A stretch of DNA of 64,000 nucleotides from Psychrobacter sp. JB385 (GCF_900163785.1 NZ_FUKN01000014.1:607883-671882); one strand, 5' to 3'; positions 28,209-38,677 are shown, numbered from the stretch's first letter. The notes: generated by a model from the letters alone, not told the origin. A program made the numbers and translations.

Positions 28209-28808
28209 TTATTGCTTCTGCTCGAATGCTTGCTTATAAATAGCCGCATCTTTATCCGAAAAACAGCAAAATATTACCTCACGAATTGAGAATGGATCTG
28301 CTTTTTTAAGAGTGCTTAATACAAATGCCTTGACCGTCTCAATGGCTATCGCAGTCGCTTGCTCTAATGGATAATTATAGACGCCTGTACTAATGGACGG
28401 AAAAGCGATACTGGCAAGATCTTGCTCAGCTGCTAGGGCTAAAGATTTTTGATAACAGCTGGCAAGCAGTGCTTCTTCATCGCGATGACCACCATGCCAT
28501 ACAGGGCCGACGGTATGAATCACATATTGGCAAGGCAGATTAAACGCTGGGCTTATTTTGGCATCGCCAGTCTCACAGCCATTCAATGTGCGACAATATT
28601 TAAGCAACTCAGGGCCTGCGGCTCGATGAATCGCGCCGTCTACACCGCCGCCGCCCAATAGACTTGAATTGGCCGCATTGACGATGGCATCGACATTTAG
28701 GGTAGTAATGTCTGCGTGCAATACGGTCAAAGTAACGATGCGTTCATTACTATCATCGTTCACGGTGATTTGCTTTTGGAAAATAGGTTTTTTGCTATCA
28801 TTTGACAT
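28209..28808 (-). CDS. Macrodomain protein (O-acetyl-ADP-ribose deacetylase type)
   Basis: A 199-residue single macrodomain, probably hydrolysing O-acetyl-ADP-ribose or removing ADP-ribose from proteins. The ligand loop is VDAIVNAANSSLLGGGGVDG followed by AIHRAAG. A second loop is AFPSISTGVYNYPLEQA, which binds the diphosphate. This layout matches YmdB/MacroD-type enzymes. AAGGATTTTTC precedes the ATG. No toxin or ADP-ribosyltransferase gene adjoins it. Confidence 0.9.
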   Translation of the reverse strand: MSNDSKKPIFQKQITVNDDSNERIVTLTVLHADITTLNVDAIVNAANSSLLGGGGVDGAIHRAAGPELLKYCRTLNGCETGDAKISPAFNLPCQYVIHTVGPVWHGGHRDEEALLASCYQKSLALAAEQDLASIAFPSISTGVYNYPLEQATAIAIETVKAFVLSTLKKADPFSIREVIFCCFSDKDAAIYKQAFEQKQ

Positions 28809-28968
28809 GAAAAATCCTTTTTAACCGTTTTATAGTTTATCTTTAAGAGAGCATAAAGGATTTTTTGGCATGTGCTTGTATATTGTATGAGTATAATAAG
28901 TTGTACTTTTTAAACACGGTTATGTGCGTAAGAAACCTCATTTTTTTGTATCATCAAAATGTACAGTC

Positions 28969-29007
28969 AAAAAAAGGTGGATTACGACTACGTAACCCAC
29001 CTTTTTT
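28969..29007. terminator. Terminator downstream of lspA
   Basis: Stem AAAAAGGTGG plus TTACG / CGTAA plus CCACCTTTTT, loop ACTA, one internal mismatch, with A and T runs on both sides. It lies 18 nt after the lspA stop. Confidence 0.88.
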
Positions 29008-29024
29008 ATATAAACGTTATTTAA

Positions 29025-29651
29025 TCATGACCGTGGCATTTCACGCTTCTTTTCTAAAAATAGCATATCAATAACAATCAAAGCTACACCAATGCTAATA
29101 CCCATATCAGCGATATTAAAGATGGGATAATGCCAAACGTCGGCATTGTGTACATGGATAAAGTCAATCACATGGCCATGTAACATGCGATCAATCAAGT
29201 TACCAACCGCGCCGCCAAGTACCATCGCCAATCCGACAGAGAGAAGTGTGGCTTTGCGAGGGGCTTTGATGAGATAAATGATCAAAAACAACGCCATGAC
29301 AAGCGCCAATCCTGAAAAAAACCACTTTTGCCAACCGCCCGCATCTGCCAAAAAGCTAAAGGCTGCGCCGTAATTATAAGCCAGCGTCCAGTTAAGAAAT
29401 GGCTCAATGACAGGTACTGGCTCATGAAAGGTCAGCTTGGTTTCCGCCAACCACTTCGTCCATTGGTCGATAATAACGACCACCAGCGCCAACAAATACC
29501 ATATAAACGCACGACTGCCATTGGCAATCATTTTTGGCGTTTTGGTTAAGCGGCTTCTTGGCGTGGTTGAGCTGCCCGTTGTCGCATGCGCAGGTTTGGG
29601 CGAATGATTGACGTCAGCAGGGGGTAGGTTGTTTTCTGGTGAATTAGGCAT
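29025..29651 (-). CDS. lspA: Lipoprotein signal peptidase II
   Basis: Inner-membrane aspartyl protease that cleaves the signal peptide of lipoproteins. The start is 29651 (MPNSPENN), with GAGGTG seven nt upstream, overlapping the ileS stop by 8 nt. The product has 208 residues with a hydrophilic N-terminal extension of about 45 residues before TM1. The catalytic aspartates lie in [16 protein letters not shown] and [12 protein letters not shown], and VIIDQWTKW marks TM1. Co-transcribed with ileS. Confidence 0.94.
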   Translation of the reverse strand: MPNSPENNLPPADVNHSPKPAHATTGSSTTPRSRLTKTPKMIANGSRAFIWYLLALVVVIIDQWTKWLAETKLTFHEPVPVIEPFLNWTLAYNYGAAFSFLADAGGWQKWFFSGLALVMALFLIIYLIKAPRKATLLSVGLAMVLGGAVGNLIDRMLHGHVIDFIHVHNADVWHYPIFNIADMGISIGVALIVIDMLFLEKKREMPRS

Positions 29652-32505
29652 AGTAGCGCACCTCACCATCACCACTGACATTGATCACACAGCGACCGCA
29701 AATCTCAGGATGCGCGCTATCTGTACCGATGTCATCACGGATGTGCCAACAGCGCACACATTTAGTACCCGTGGCTGCCTTTACATCGACCACTAAGTCT
29801 GCCGATACTTCTATATCGTTGTTAGCTTGCTCTTCTGTCTGTTTGACACTATCAGTAGGCGCGTCACTCATTGGTTTCAGAGTAGCTTTACTAGTAATCA
29901 ATACAAAACGTAGCTCTTCACCCAGTTTTGCCAAGCTTTCTTGCATCGCACCATCAGCGTACAGACTGACATCGGCTGACAGATTGGCATTGATGATTTT
30001 TTCGCCACGTGCCGTTTCAATGTGTTTATTGACCATATCTTTGGCTAGCATGATTCGTTGCCAATCATCATCACTGATATCGCTTAGCTCAAATGCTGGG
30101 AATTCGTACCATTCTTTGGTAAATACGTAGCCACCTTTATCAGCATCACGTTGGTTCAGTACTTCCCATGCTTCTTGAGCGGTGAACGACAAGATTGGCG
30201 TGATCCAGCGGATCAAGGCATGGGCGATGTGATAGATAGCCGTTTGCGCAGAGCGGCGCGGCTGACCATCAGTCTGCGTGGTGTACTGACGGTCTTTAAT
30301 GATATCTAAATAAAAGCTACCCAAGTCCTGCGAACAAAACGCTGTCACATGCTGAGTGACTTGGTGGAAATCCATTGCATCGTAAGCGCTGGTGATTTTT
30401 GCTTGTACCGTTTGTGCGCGCTCAAGAATGAACTTATCAAGACTGACCAATTCATTAACGTCAATGCTGTCGGTCGCTGGATCAAAGTCGTCGGTATTGG
30501 CCAGTAAAAAACGCAGCGTATTACGGATGCGGCGATACTGATCGATGGCACCTTTAAATGAGGCTTTACCCGCACTCATCTCATAACGATAGTCGCTTGA
30601 GGCAATCCACAGACGTAGCATATCCGCGCCCGTTTTGTTGATCTCTTCTTGCGGCGTGATGATATTGCCCAAAGACTTACTCATCTTGCGACCGTTTTCA
30701 TCGACCACAAAACCATGGGTCAATACTTGCTTAAACGGTGGACGACCGTACATGGCTTCTGACGTCAATAAAGAAGTCTGGAACCAACCGCGATGCTGAT
30801 CCGAGCCTTCAAGATACATATCAGCTGGATTGGTCAGCTCATCACGTTGTTCAAGCACAGCAAAGTGCGTCGTACCTGAATCAAACCAGACGTCAAGCGT
30901 ATCCGTGGCTTTATCATAATCAGCGGCCTCATCACCTAAGAAGTCTTCACAGCTGGCATCAAACCAAGCTTCAACACCGCCTTCATTAATTTTTTGTGCA
31001 GCAACTTCCATCAGCTCAAGCGTGTTTGGATGCAGCTCGCCCGTTTCTTTATGCGTAAAGAAAGTGATGGGCACGCCCCACGTGCGCTGGCGTGAGATAC
31101 ACCAGTCAGGGCGACCCGTCATCATCGCTTCAATGCGGTTTTGGCCCCACGCTGGTGTCCAGTTAACTTTAGGGATATCAGCAAGCGCACGCTCACGCAA
31201 ACCTTTGGCTTCCATACTGATGAACCACTGCGGCGTGGCGCGGAAAATAATCGGCGACTTATGACGCCAGCAATGTGGATAGCTGTGCTCAATCTTGGTA
31301 TGGCTGATCAAATGACCATTTTCATGTAGAGCAGCGATGATTTTTGGGTTGGCTTTATAAATATGCTCACCCGCAAATACTGCGGCGCTGTCTAGATAAA
31401 CGCCCGTACCGCTTACAGGGTTTTCTACGGGTAAGTTGTATTTTAGACCCACAATATAATCGTCAAGACCATGACCAGGTGCGGTATGCACCAGACCTGT
31501 ACCACTGTCCGTTGTCACATGCTCACCTAAGATAAGCGGCACTTGACGATCCGCAATGAGTGGATGCTGGGCGCGCAGACCTTCAAGCTCACGGCCTGAT
31601 ACGGTTGCAAGGACACCTTTATTTTCTAATTTAAGCTCAGTCAGTGCTGTTTCAACCAGATCAGTCGCTAATAGCAAGTTGCCTTTTTCGGTAGCGACCA
31701 CACTATAATCGTGCTCAGGATGTACTGAGATAGCTTGGTTGGCAGGCAAGGTCCAAGGCGTGGTTGTCCAGATAACCGCGGCAATAGTGTCTTTTATTTC
31801 TGCCAATGCCTCAACTTTATCGGCACCCAAAACATCGAAGCTGACGTAGATAGCATCAGAGACTTTATCTTGGTACTCGACCTCGGCTTCTGCCAAAGCA
31901 GAGCTACAGTCCAAGCACCAATTGACCGGCTTCATACCGCGAGTCACGTGACCGTTTTCATGGATTTTGGCAAGCGCACGTACGATATTGGCTTCTTGAT
32001 GGAAGTTCATCGTAAGATAAGGATTGTCCCAATCACCGAACACACCCAAACGCTTAAAGTCTGCTTTTTGCAATTCAATCTGCGTGCTGGCGTATTCACG
32101 GCAAAGACCGCGAAATTCAGTGGCTGAGACTTTTTGACCAACTTTGCCAACTTTGGCTTCGACTTTTTGTTCGATGGGTAGACCATGACAGTCCCAACCA
32201 GGGACGTATGGCGCGTCAAAACCTGACAGCGTTTTTGACTTTACGATAATGTCTTTGAGTACTTTATTGACCGCGTGACCTAAGTGAATTTGACCGTTGG
32301 CGTATGGAGGGCCATCGTGCAAAATATACTTGGGCGCACCCGCACGTGCCTGACGAATTTTACCGTACACGTCATCCGCTTCCCAAGCAGCCAACCAATC
32401 AGGCTCGCGCTTGGCAAGATTTGCACGCATCGCAAATGGCGTATCGGCAAGGTTTAGGGTGTCTTTATAATCGTGGCTTGGTGTATCAGTACTTTTATCA
32501 GTCAT
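29644..32505 (-). CDS. ileS: Isoleucyl-tRNA synthetase
   Basis: Class I synthetase of 953 residues charging tRNA-Ile. The HIGH motif is [16 protein letters not shown] and the KMSKS motif [10 protein letters not shown]. The editing domain has [13 protein letters not shown] and [11 protein letters not shown]. The C-terminal zinc finger reads CVRCW and CGRCV. A short acidic Gln/Glu-rich insert precedes the zinc finger. The end overlaps the lspA start, a translational coupling common for this pair. No ribF is found upstream, where many proteobacteria have it. Confidence 0.98.
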   Translation of the reverse strand: MTDKSTDTPSHDYKDTLNLADTPFAMRANLAKREPDWLAAWEADDVYGKIRQARAGAPKYILHDGPPYANGQIHLGHAVNKVLKDIIVKSKTLSGFDAPYVPGWDCHGLPIEQKVEAKVGKVGQKVSATEFRGLCREYASTQIELQKADFKRLGVFGDWDNPYLTMNFHQEANIVRALAKIHENGHVTRGMKPVNWCLDCSSALAEAEVEYQDKVSDAIYVSFDVLGADKVEALAEIKDTIAAVIWTTTPWTLPANQAISVHPEHDYSVVATEKGNLLLATDLVETALTELKLENKGVLATVSGRELEGLRAQHPLIADRQVPLILGEHVTTDSGTGLVHTAPGHGLDDYIVGLKYNLPVENPVSGTGVYLDSAAVFAGEHIYKANPKIIAALHENGHLISHTKIEHSYPHCWRHKSPIIFRATPQWFISMEAKGLRERALADIPKVNWTPAWGQNRIEAMMTGRPDWCISRQRTWGVPITFFTHKETGELHPNTLELMEVAAQKINEGGVEAWFDASCEDFLGDEAADYDKATDTLDVWFDSGTTHFAVLEQRDELTNPADMYLEGSDQHRGWFQTSLLTSEAMYGRPPFKQVLTHGFVVDENGRKMSKSLGNIITPQEEINKTGADMLRLWIASSDYRYEMSAGKASFKGAIDQYRRIRNTLRFLLANTDDFDPATDSIDVNELVSLDKFILERAQTVQAKITSAYDAMDFHQVTQHVTAFCSQDLGSFYLDIIKDRQYTTQTDGQPRRSAQTAIYHIAHALIRWITPILSFTAQEAWEVLNQRDADKGGYVFTKEWYEFPAFELSDISDDDWQRIMLAKDMVNKHIETARGEKIINANLSADVSLYADGAMQESLAKLGEELRFVLITSKATLKPMSDAPTDSVKQTEEQANNDIEVSADLVVDVKAATGTKCVRCWHIRDDIGTDSAHPEICGRCVINVSGDGEVRYYA

Positions 32506-33268
32506 AAAGGTGTCTTTTTAAAAGGTAGAAGTGGGTGAAAAGATGGGTTCAATATTGAAATAAGTTCAAATGCGCAGCCTACTGCTCAATTGTCGTGCTC
32601 TTATTTATGGTGCTAAAGTGCTTTAAAAGCAATAGGGCGCTAAAAGCAACAGTATGTTAAAACAATGTAGGGCTATCTATATCCATGTTTTACAGCATCG
32701 AATCTTGATTACGAGTCAAATACTGGCTATAAGTCAGATGCTAAAACCATGTATATCGATAGCATATCACTATCCACGTCATGATTTCGGTGTACGCTGA
32801 CAACAAGCGGTCGCTTGCGACAGATGTTATCGCCACTTAAGATACAGTTAGCTCAATAATAAATGCTCACAAGCCGAATGCAACCTAAAATACGTTTATC
32901 AGTCATAAAATATCGCTCTGATGTGTTTAAGATAAAAATCTCATTCTAAACAGCATTTGTCTGACACAATGTCTCGTGACGCTCTTTGCGGTTATTACCT
33001 CAAGCACTTTGCAAAGCGGCTTTTAACCATATAAGGGTTTGTTAAAGTAAATCAACCACATAAGGGATAGTAAAAAAGATAACGGCAGCTATTATATGAC
33101 AAAAAGGATAGGGTAAAAAGAGCTGGCCTGCAACACTATGACTTTATCCAAAACTAATACGATGATTTATCTTAAATCTTGTTTGGCTTTCAAATGATCT
33201 GTAGCGCACGTTTTAAGTGTACTGGCTATTAAACTATATTAAATATAGGCTAAAGCGTCAGTCACATG
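32506..33268. other. 763-bp gap upstream of ileS
   Basis: The longest non-coding stretch in the window. I find only short frames (fewer than 30 codons) and a few imperfect inverted repeats (for example GTCAG at about 32730 with GCTGAC at about 32795). No T-box or known riboswitch is expected here in proteobacteria and none is seen. It should contain the ileS promoter; the remainder could be decayed sequence or an unrecognised RNA. Confidence 0.45.
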
Positions 33269-33820
33269 TTAAAAAATAGTAGACAACCGTAATCGTAATT
33301 TCAACGACCAAAGCGGCTGTACGCCCGTCAGACCTTGACTCATCTCTCCTTTATTTAAGATGACATAAGAGGGCGTGACCTGTCCTTGCCAATCGGCAAA
33401 AATACGGCCTTCTTGGTCATTGATAGTCGTAAAGCTATAGTTGTGCTCACTAAGATAACGATGTAGCTCTTGATCATCGCCTGATTTGATCGCAACAGTG
33501 ACAATGGGATAATTATTTTGTGCCGCAAGTTTGTTTATGGTGGGAGAAGTGACTCGGCAAACCGGACACCATGTACCCCAAAAATACACTAGGGTAGGTT
33601 TGTCATCGCTCAGCGCGGCCAAATCGACCATTTGTCCTTGGTAGTCTGTTAATTGTAATTGTGGGTTGGCTGGCATGACTGGCTGACGCCACCAATTAAT
33701 GGCAGTATACACCGCAGCAAATATCAGACTGTACAGTAGGAAGGTCTTTAATATAGACCACGCTTTTTGTTTTGGTGTCTTTTTGAGCGTGTTCTTTTTT
33801 TTGCCGATATCGGTTGTCAT
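33269..33820 (-). CDS. Membrane-anchored thioredoxin-like protein (TlpA/ScsD type)
   Basis: A protein of about 183 residues anchored by one TM helix (TFLLYSLIFAAVYTAINWW) with a periplasmic thioredoxin fold. The active site is WGTWCPVCRV, a WCPVC form typical of ScsD-like proteins rather than WCGPC. The cis-Pro loop reads GQVTPSYVIL. I start it at the ATG at 33820, since the longer frame needs a TTG. It probably reduces periplasmic disulfides, but its DsbD- or ScsB-type electron donor is not in the window. Confidence 0.83.
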   Translation of the reverse strand: MTTDIGKKKNTLKKTPKQKAWSILKTFLLYSLIFAAVYTAINWWRQPVMPANPQLQLTDYQGQMVDLAALSDDKPTLVYFWGTWCPVCRVTSPTINKLAAQNNYPIVTVAIKSGDDQELHRYLSEHNYSFTTINDQEGRIFADWQGQVTPSYVILNKGEMSQGLTGVQPLWSLKLRLRLSTIF

Positions 33821-33853
33821 AGTCGCTGCTTTTTCACTCTTAGGTTTTTGAGT

Positions 33854-33885
33854 AGATAAAAACAAACGGCTGAATGTTCAGCCGT
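33854..33885 (-). terminator. Terminator of the GNAT-nitrilase gene
   Basis: Perfect stem ACGGCTGAA / TTCAGCCGT followed on the minus strand by TTGTTTTT. It lies about 50 nt after the stop. Confidence 0.8.
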
Positions 33886-33933
33886 ATTATCAAGTGATTA
33901 TAGTTATTATGCTAGCGGTCTTATCTTAACCGA

Positions 33934-35571
33934 TTAGGGCTTTTGTGCGCGGTTTTGTAATGGATCACCCGTTAAGACGCTACCTGAGTTTTCGCGACGT
34001 TCTTCATCACTTAACTTGCTTGCTGATATTTTTGACTTTCGCTTCCACTTTAGGCTAAACAAGTCATCACGGCGATCGATCAGATTGTGTACCGAGCCTT
34101 CGTTACGGACGTGAGTGAGTTTATCTAAGTTCACATCTGAGAAGAAGATCATCTCAGTGTTCGCCGTGGTTTCTGCCATAATTGCATCATGAGGGAAAGC
34201 AAAGTCTGATGGTGAAAATATAGAAGACTGCGCGTATTGAATATCTAAGCTCTCAACTTGCGGTAAGTTACCAACCGAGCCGCAAATCATGACATAGCAT
34301 TCGTTCTCAATCGCTCGTGCTTGAGCACAGTGGCGCACACGCAAGTAGCCGTTTTTGGTGTCTGTCCAAAAAGGCACAAATAAAATGTCCATATCATCAA
34401 GCGCAAGCAAACGAGCAAGCTCTGGGAACTCGACATCATAACAAACCAAGATACCAATGCGACCAGCATCCGTATCGAATACTTTCACCTCATCACCACC
34501 TTCGATGACCCAAGCGCTACGCTCATGTGGGGTAATGTGGATTTTGCGCTGCTCTTCCACTGTACCATCGCGGCGACACAAGTAGCTGACGTTATACAGT
34601 GTGTCATCCTCATCGAGTAATGGCATGGAGCCTACGATGACATTGACGTTATAACTGACCGCCAAGTGAGAGACTTCGTTTTTGAACCATTCGGTATAAC
34701 CGGCCAAAAAGCGAATCGCAACGTTTTGATCCGTTGACTCACACAGACCCATCAATGGCGCGTTAAAGAATTCTGGCAAGCACGCAAAGTCTGAGTTGTA
34801 ATCTGCCATCACATCAACGAAAAACTCAACTTGTTGCAGCAGCTCTTCAGGGGATTCAACCTCGCGCATCTGCCATTGAATACCACCGATACGCACTTCA
34901 GACTTGCGCGTGTTTGGCTTATAGTCTTTTGGCTCGTAATAGATATTCGCCCATTCAAGTAAGGTAGCAAAACCTTTTGACTGTTTGTCATCAGGGAGAT
35001 ACGCGGTCAAAATACGCTTGACGATAAAGCCGTTCGATAACTGAAAAGAGAGCGCAGGATCGTGAATTTCACGTGACGCAACAGCATCGATATATTCACC
35101 AGGTGTCAGATCTTGGTGGTTATGATAATTGGGAATGCGTCCACCAGCCAAAATAGCGCGGAAGTTCAACTGACGGCACAGCTCTTTACGGGCATCGTAA
35201 AGTCTGCGCCCTAAGCGGTAACCGCGATACTCAGGGTCAATCAAAGCATCTAGACCGTAGATGGCATCGCCTTCGGGATTGTCTCGGATGATCTCTTTTT
35301 GACCAATCAAATCATCATAAGTATGCGGGTTAGAGAATTTGGCATAATCAACGCGCATGGATAAGACAATACCGATCAGTTGATCATGGTCAAACAAGGC
35401 AATTTGCCCTTCAGGGAAAGCATCAATTAAGGTATGAATGGTGGTCTTTGACCAAGCGCCACCCAAGTTGACATAAACGCGATCCATCAACGCTTTTAAT
35501 TGCGGATAGTCTTTTTTCTTGATTTCAGCAATCGTAAGATGAAAGTCATCTAACTTTTCTATTTTACTCAT
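33934..35571 (-). CDS. Bifunctional GNAT acetyltransferase / nitrilase-family hydrolase
   Basis: A 545-residue fusion. Residues about 10-200 form a GNAT domain (RGYRLGRRLYDARKELC fits the acetyl-CoA loop). Residues about 225-500 form a carbon-nitrogen hydrolase with the E-K-C triad: E in ACLPEFF, K in EEQRKIHITPHE and C in GILVCYDVEFPELA. Such fusions are known, but substrates are not. A linked role (acyl transfer onto an amine plus amide hydrolysis) is inferred. The basic C-terminal tail is low-complexity. Confidence 0.88.
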   Translation of the reverse strand: MSKIEKLDDFHLTIAEIKKKDYPQLKALMDRVYVNLGGAWSKTTIHTLIDAFPEGQIALFDHDQLIGIVLSMRVDYAKFSNPHTYDDLIGQKEIIRDNPEGDAIYGLDALIDPEYRGYRLGRRLYDARKELCRQLNFRAILAGGRIPNYHNHQDLTPGEYIDAVASREIHDPALSFQLSNGFIVKRILTAYLPDDKQSKGFATLLEWANIYYEPKDYKPNTRKSEVRIGGIQWQMREVESPEELLQQVEFFVDVMADYNSDFACLPEFFNAPLMGLCESTDQNVAIRFLAGYTEWFKNEVSHLAVSYNVNVIVGSMPLLDEDDTLYNVSYLCRRDGTVEEQRKIHITPHERSAWVIEGGDEVKVFDTDAGRIGILVCYDVEFPELARLLALDDMDILFVPFWTDTKNGYLRVRHCAQARAIENECYVMICGSVGNLPQVESLDIQYAQSSIFSPSDFAFPHDAIMAETTANTEMIFFSDVNLDKLTHVRNEGSVHNLIDRRDDLFSLKWKRKSKISASKLSDEERRENSGSVLTGDPLQNRAQKP

Positions 35572-36109
35572 AATTTTCCTGTTTTTGCTTGTTACGGGTT
35601 ATAACGATATTGAGAAAGGCGTCATTTAAAGGGGGATAACATTCAAACTAACAAGTCTTTGTGTAACAGATGCAATAAATATATTTCATTAACAGAGTAT
35701 TACCGTTACAATGATTTATTGCAGCATTTACAATACGTTATAATGATATTCTATCTCATTTAGTACACAAATTTTATTGTAATTGTCGCTGTTTTGACGG
35801 ATATTCTAGTCAAACTGACTAAAAAGTCACTATCTTTACCGATTAGCGTCGATAGACATTAGATGTCCATGCCGAGTTGTCTGAACACGCTTACCTGATA
35901 ACTTTGTTAAATAGCATTTTTAAGTACACTTCGTTCCAAATACGTTTTGTTCTGCTCGCTATCATAACAAGCTACCCCATCAATAAAAGTCTAACGTGGT
36001 AACTATTTGCTACGTTTTTGTGAGTCAGTATCCTATGTTCCTTTTGGGCATCGTTTTACTTTGTTTGGTTTATTTCGTTGTTATAAGATGCTTTTTAGGA
36101 TGATTAAGT
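35572..36109. other. GNAT-nitrilase / BLUF gene divergent intergenic region
   Basis: A 538-bp AT-rich spacer that must hold two divergent promoters. A TATAAT hexamer occurs near 35740, but no well-spaced -35 is clear. No gene or RNA is recognised. Confidence 0.45.
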
Positions 36110-36739
36110 ATGCCCAAGAATTACAAAAATAGAAGCAATATGGGTGATGAAGTACAAGATTCAACGCTGATTCAATTGGTTTATGTCAGCAGTTTGACCT
36201 TAGGCTCACGTTTGAATACGTCTATATTTGAAGATGTAGAACGGCATGCACGTAATTACAACCAGCAGCATGGCATCACTGGCATTTTATGTTATGGCAA
36301 TGGTCAATTTTTGCAATGTATTGAAGGGGAGAAAGCCCACGTATTTGCATTAAAAAAACGCATTTTTGCCGATAGACGTCATAAAAATGTTAAAACATTG
36401 CTATTACAAACGATAGAACATCGCAGTTTTACGGATTGGCGTATGCGTTTGCTGTTTTTAGAGCGTTGGTTATGGTCACCTGCGACAAAACAGCAAGCCG
36501 CGCAATTGTCACCCTATTTGCCGTTTTTTCCACATGATTGGTCACCTGAGCGCACAGAACATTTCTTACAAGTTATCAAAACCTTTGACAATCCACCTCA
36601 CATTCAGGCGGCAGGTATTACTTATAATGCGCTTGGCAATATGTTTCGTCATATCGCGGCACCGCATCAAGCTTTTTTGATTGTGCAAGGATTTTTAAGT
36701 TTGTTACTCGTGATAGGGCTGGTATTGTTATACCTATAA
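36110..36739 (+). CDS. BLUF-domain blue-light sensor with C-terminal membrane helix
   Basis: A 209-residue protein. The BLUF domain (about 18-115) binds FAD: the key Tyr is in LIQLVYVSSLT, an Asn lies in ARNYNQQHGITGIL, and the Gln is in GNGQFLQCIEG. The late segment SFTDWRMRLLF supplies the expected Trp/Met. After a linker of about 65 residues a single TM helix ends the protein (FLIVQGFLSLLLVIGLVLLYL). No EAL, GGDEF or kinase output is attached, so it must signal to a partner, possibly at the membrane. AGGATGATTAAGT precedes the ATG. Confidence 0.88.
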   Translation: MPKNYKNRSNMGDEVQDSTLIQLVYVSSLTLGSRLNTSIFEDVERHARNYNQQHGITGILCYGNGQFLQCIEGEKAHVFALKKRIFADRRHKNVKTLLLQTIEHRSFTDWRMRLLFLERWLWSPATKQQAAQLSPYLPFFPHDWSPERTEHFLQVIKTFDNPPHIQAAGITYNALGNMFRHIAAPHQAFLIVQGFLSLLLVIGLVLLYL

Positions 36740-36795
36740 GTCAGTAAATAAATAAGTCTTATACGGTCTATAAATTGATACTTTATGTGCGGCAC

Positions 36796-36833
36796 AAAAA
36801 AGACGCTATTCTATTGGTATAGCGTCTTTTTTT
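36796..36833. terminator. Bidirectional terminator between BLUF and flavoprotein genes
   Basis: Stem AAAAAAGACGCTAT / ATAGCGTCTTTTTTT with an 8-nt loop; A and T runs on both sides, between convergent genes. Confidence 0.92.
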
Positions 36834-36857
36834 ATCTCAAGCTAATATGGCGATGCC

Positions 36858-38300
36858 TTACATATCAAAAATCTTACCGCGATTCATAATATTGTTTGGA
36901 TCAAAGACTTTTTTGATGTCACGTAAATAGCTCATTTCAGCCTCACTGCGGCTATAATGCAGATACGGCTTCTTAGTCATACCCACGCCATGCTCAGCAG
37001 ACACCGAACCGCCATATTTTTGTACCGTCTCAAACACATGCTTATTCACTACCTGGCACTCAGCAAAGAAATCATCTTTACTCATGTTTTCAGGTTTTAA
37101 GATATTCAAATGCAAATTACCATCGCCAATATGACCAAACCAGCACACCTCAAAGTCAGGGTAGTTACTGCTCACGATATCATCAATCTCAGTGATAAAA
37201 TCGGGCACATAACTGATTAATACCGACACATCATTCTTATAAGGCGTGAATACGGAAATGGTTTCAGAAATGTACTCGCGCAATTTCCAAAGCTCTGCCG
37301 CTTGCGTCATACTTTGACTCATCACTCCATCGACCACCCAGCCTTGCTCCAGACAATACTCAAAGATCGTCATGGCTTTTTCCATGATCGGCTCATAGGG
37401 TGCTTCAAACTCCAATAGCGTATAAAACTTGGTGCGTGATTCGAATGGCTCTTGCACTTGACCATGTGCCATCAGCTTATCAATGGCTACATCATCAAAG
37501 AACTCGAACGCCGTTAAATCAATCTTTGCTTGGAAGGCAGAGAGAACATTCATCACATCACTAAAGTTGTCCATACCCAGCACCATGACATTTAAGTCTT
37601 GTGGCTGACGCTCAAGCTTGATTTGCGCGTGAGTGACGAGACCAAGGGTACCTTCAGCACCGATGAACAGTTGACGCAGATCATAACCGGTGGCATTTTT
37701 GACCATACCGCGGTTGAGATGCAAGATGTCCCCTTTACCCGTAACCACAGTCAAGCCCATGATCCATTGACGAGTCATGCCATAGCGGATGACTTTGATG
37801 CCGCCTGCATTGGTACCGATGTTGCCACCCATTTGACTGGAGCCTGCTGAGGCAAAGTCGACAGGATAGTAAAGATCTTTTGATTCGGCAAACTGTTGTA
37901 GCTGTTCGGTGATGACACCCGCTTCAATCTCAACCATGCGGTCGGCAGGAAAAAACTTGCCAATCTGGTTCATTTTATCCATGCTTACGACGATTTCACC
38001 GTTAGAGGCGACGGCACCTGCTGAGAGTCCTGTACGGCCACCACTAGGCGTTAGGACGACATTGTGCTCATTGGCCAGCAATACGATGGTCTGTACTTGT
38101 TCGGTGGTCTTTGGAAAGATGATGGCTGAGGCTGCTGGAGCAAAATGCTTGGTCCAGTCTTTGCCCCAGTGCTCTAAGCTCTCAGCATCCGTTTTGATTT
38201 GGCTTGGATCAAATTGATGTGTATTGAGTAAGGTGCTCAGTATCGTTTGGACAGCGGTCGTGTTGGTGTCAGATGTGCTTTGGCTAGATAAAGAAGTCAT
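36858..38300 (-). CDS. FAD-linked 2-hydroxyacid dehydrogenase, probably D-2-hydroxyglutarate dehydrogenase
   Basis: A 480-residue flavoprotein of the VAO/GlcD family. The FAD-binding elements are TPSGGRTGLSAGAV and SSQMGGNIGTNAGG, and the C-terminal metal/substrate motifs are HIGDGNLHLNIL and SAEHGVGMTKK. It is divergent from serA. In pseudomonads a D-2-hydroxyglutarate dehydrogenase next to serA clears the 2-hydroxyglutarate formed by SerA and drives serine synthesis, so I favour that role over glycolate or D-lactate oxidation. The function is inferred from context. I use the ATG at 38300; a TTG two codons earlier is possible. Confidence 0.83.
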   Translation of the reverse strand: MTSLSSQSTSDTNTTAVQTILSTLLNTHQFDPSQIKTDAESLEHWGKDWTKHFAPAASAIIFPKTTEQVQTIVLLANEHNVVLTPSGGRTGLSAGAVASNGEIVVSMDKMNQIGKFFPADRMVEIEAGVITEQLQQFAESKDLYYPVDFASAGSSQMGGNIGTNAGGIKVIRYGMTRQWIMGLTVVTGKGDILHLNRGMVKNATGYDLRQLFIGAEGTLGLVTHAQIKLERQPQDLNVMVLGMDNFSDVMNVLSAFQAKIDLTAFEFFDDVAIDKLMAHGQVQEPFESRTKFYTLLEFEAPYEPIMEKAMTIFEYCLEQGWVVDGVMSQSMTQAAELWKLREYISETISVFTPYKNDVSVLISYVPDFITEIDDIVSSNYPDFEVCWFGHIGDGNLHLNILKPENMSKDDFFAECQVVNKHVFETVQKYGGSVSAEHGVGMTKKPYLHYSRSEAEMSYLRDIKKVFDPNNIMNRGKIFDM

Positions 38301-38306
38301 GGTCAA

Positions 38307-38677
38307 ATCTCAGTATAAACGTAAGCGCTATGCATAAAGAAGATTATTATATCGCTAAATTGATATAACGAAACCCATATAACTATGTTTATATGGTTGT
38401 GGGTGTATAACTGGAAGTTGGTTATGTTGGTAATTATAGAGCGCTTCGAGTGTGTTCACTCAGACGCCCCAAGGCAGTCGTAAAAGATAAGCGAGTCCAT
38501 TGCGAACCAAATGATTCACTATAGCATAAAAAGTTTTCAGGCTTAATCATCAATAATTGCTGTAATCTGCTAACATCAAGGTCGGATTTTGTGTAAGATA
38601 TCTAGACTGTTTTCGTTTCACTCATCATGGATTATCCATCAGATAATTTTATAAGACAATTATAGGACAGTTCTCAC
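38307..38677. promoter_or_regulatory. Divergent control region of the D-2HGDH-like gene and serA
   Basis: A 371-bp spacer containing both promoters. A perfect 8-bp inverted repeat CCATATAA-N6-TTATATGG lies at 38375-38396, about 75 bp upstream of the flavoprotein gene. It could be an operator. No coding sequence is seen. Confidence 0.45.

Noticed and set aside
29681..30130. 149-residue plus-strand frame
   Set aside because: Antisense to the C-terminal part of ileS, which is intact.
31735..32127. 130-residue plus-strand frame
   Set aside because: Antisense to ileS; no ribosome-binding site.
32506..33268. T-box or other riboswitch upstream of ileS
   Set aside because: T-boxes are not expected for proteobacterial ileS and no stem matching the T-box sequence was seen.
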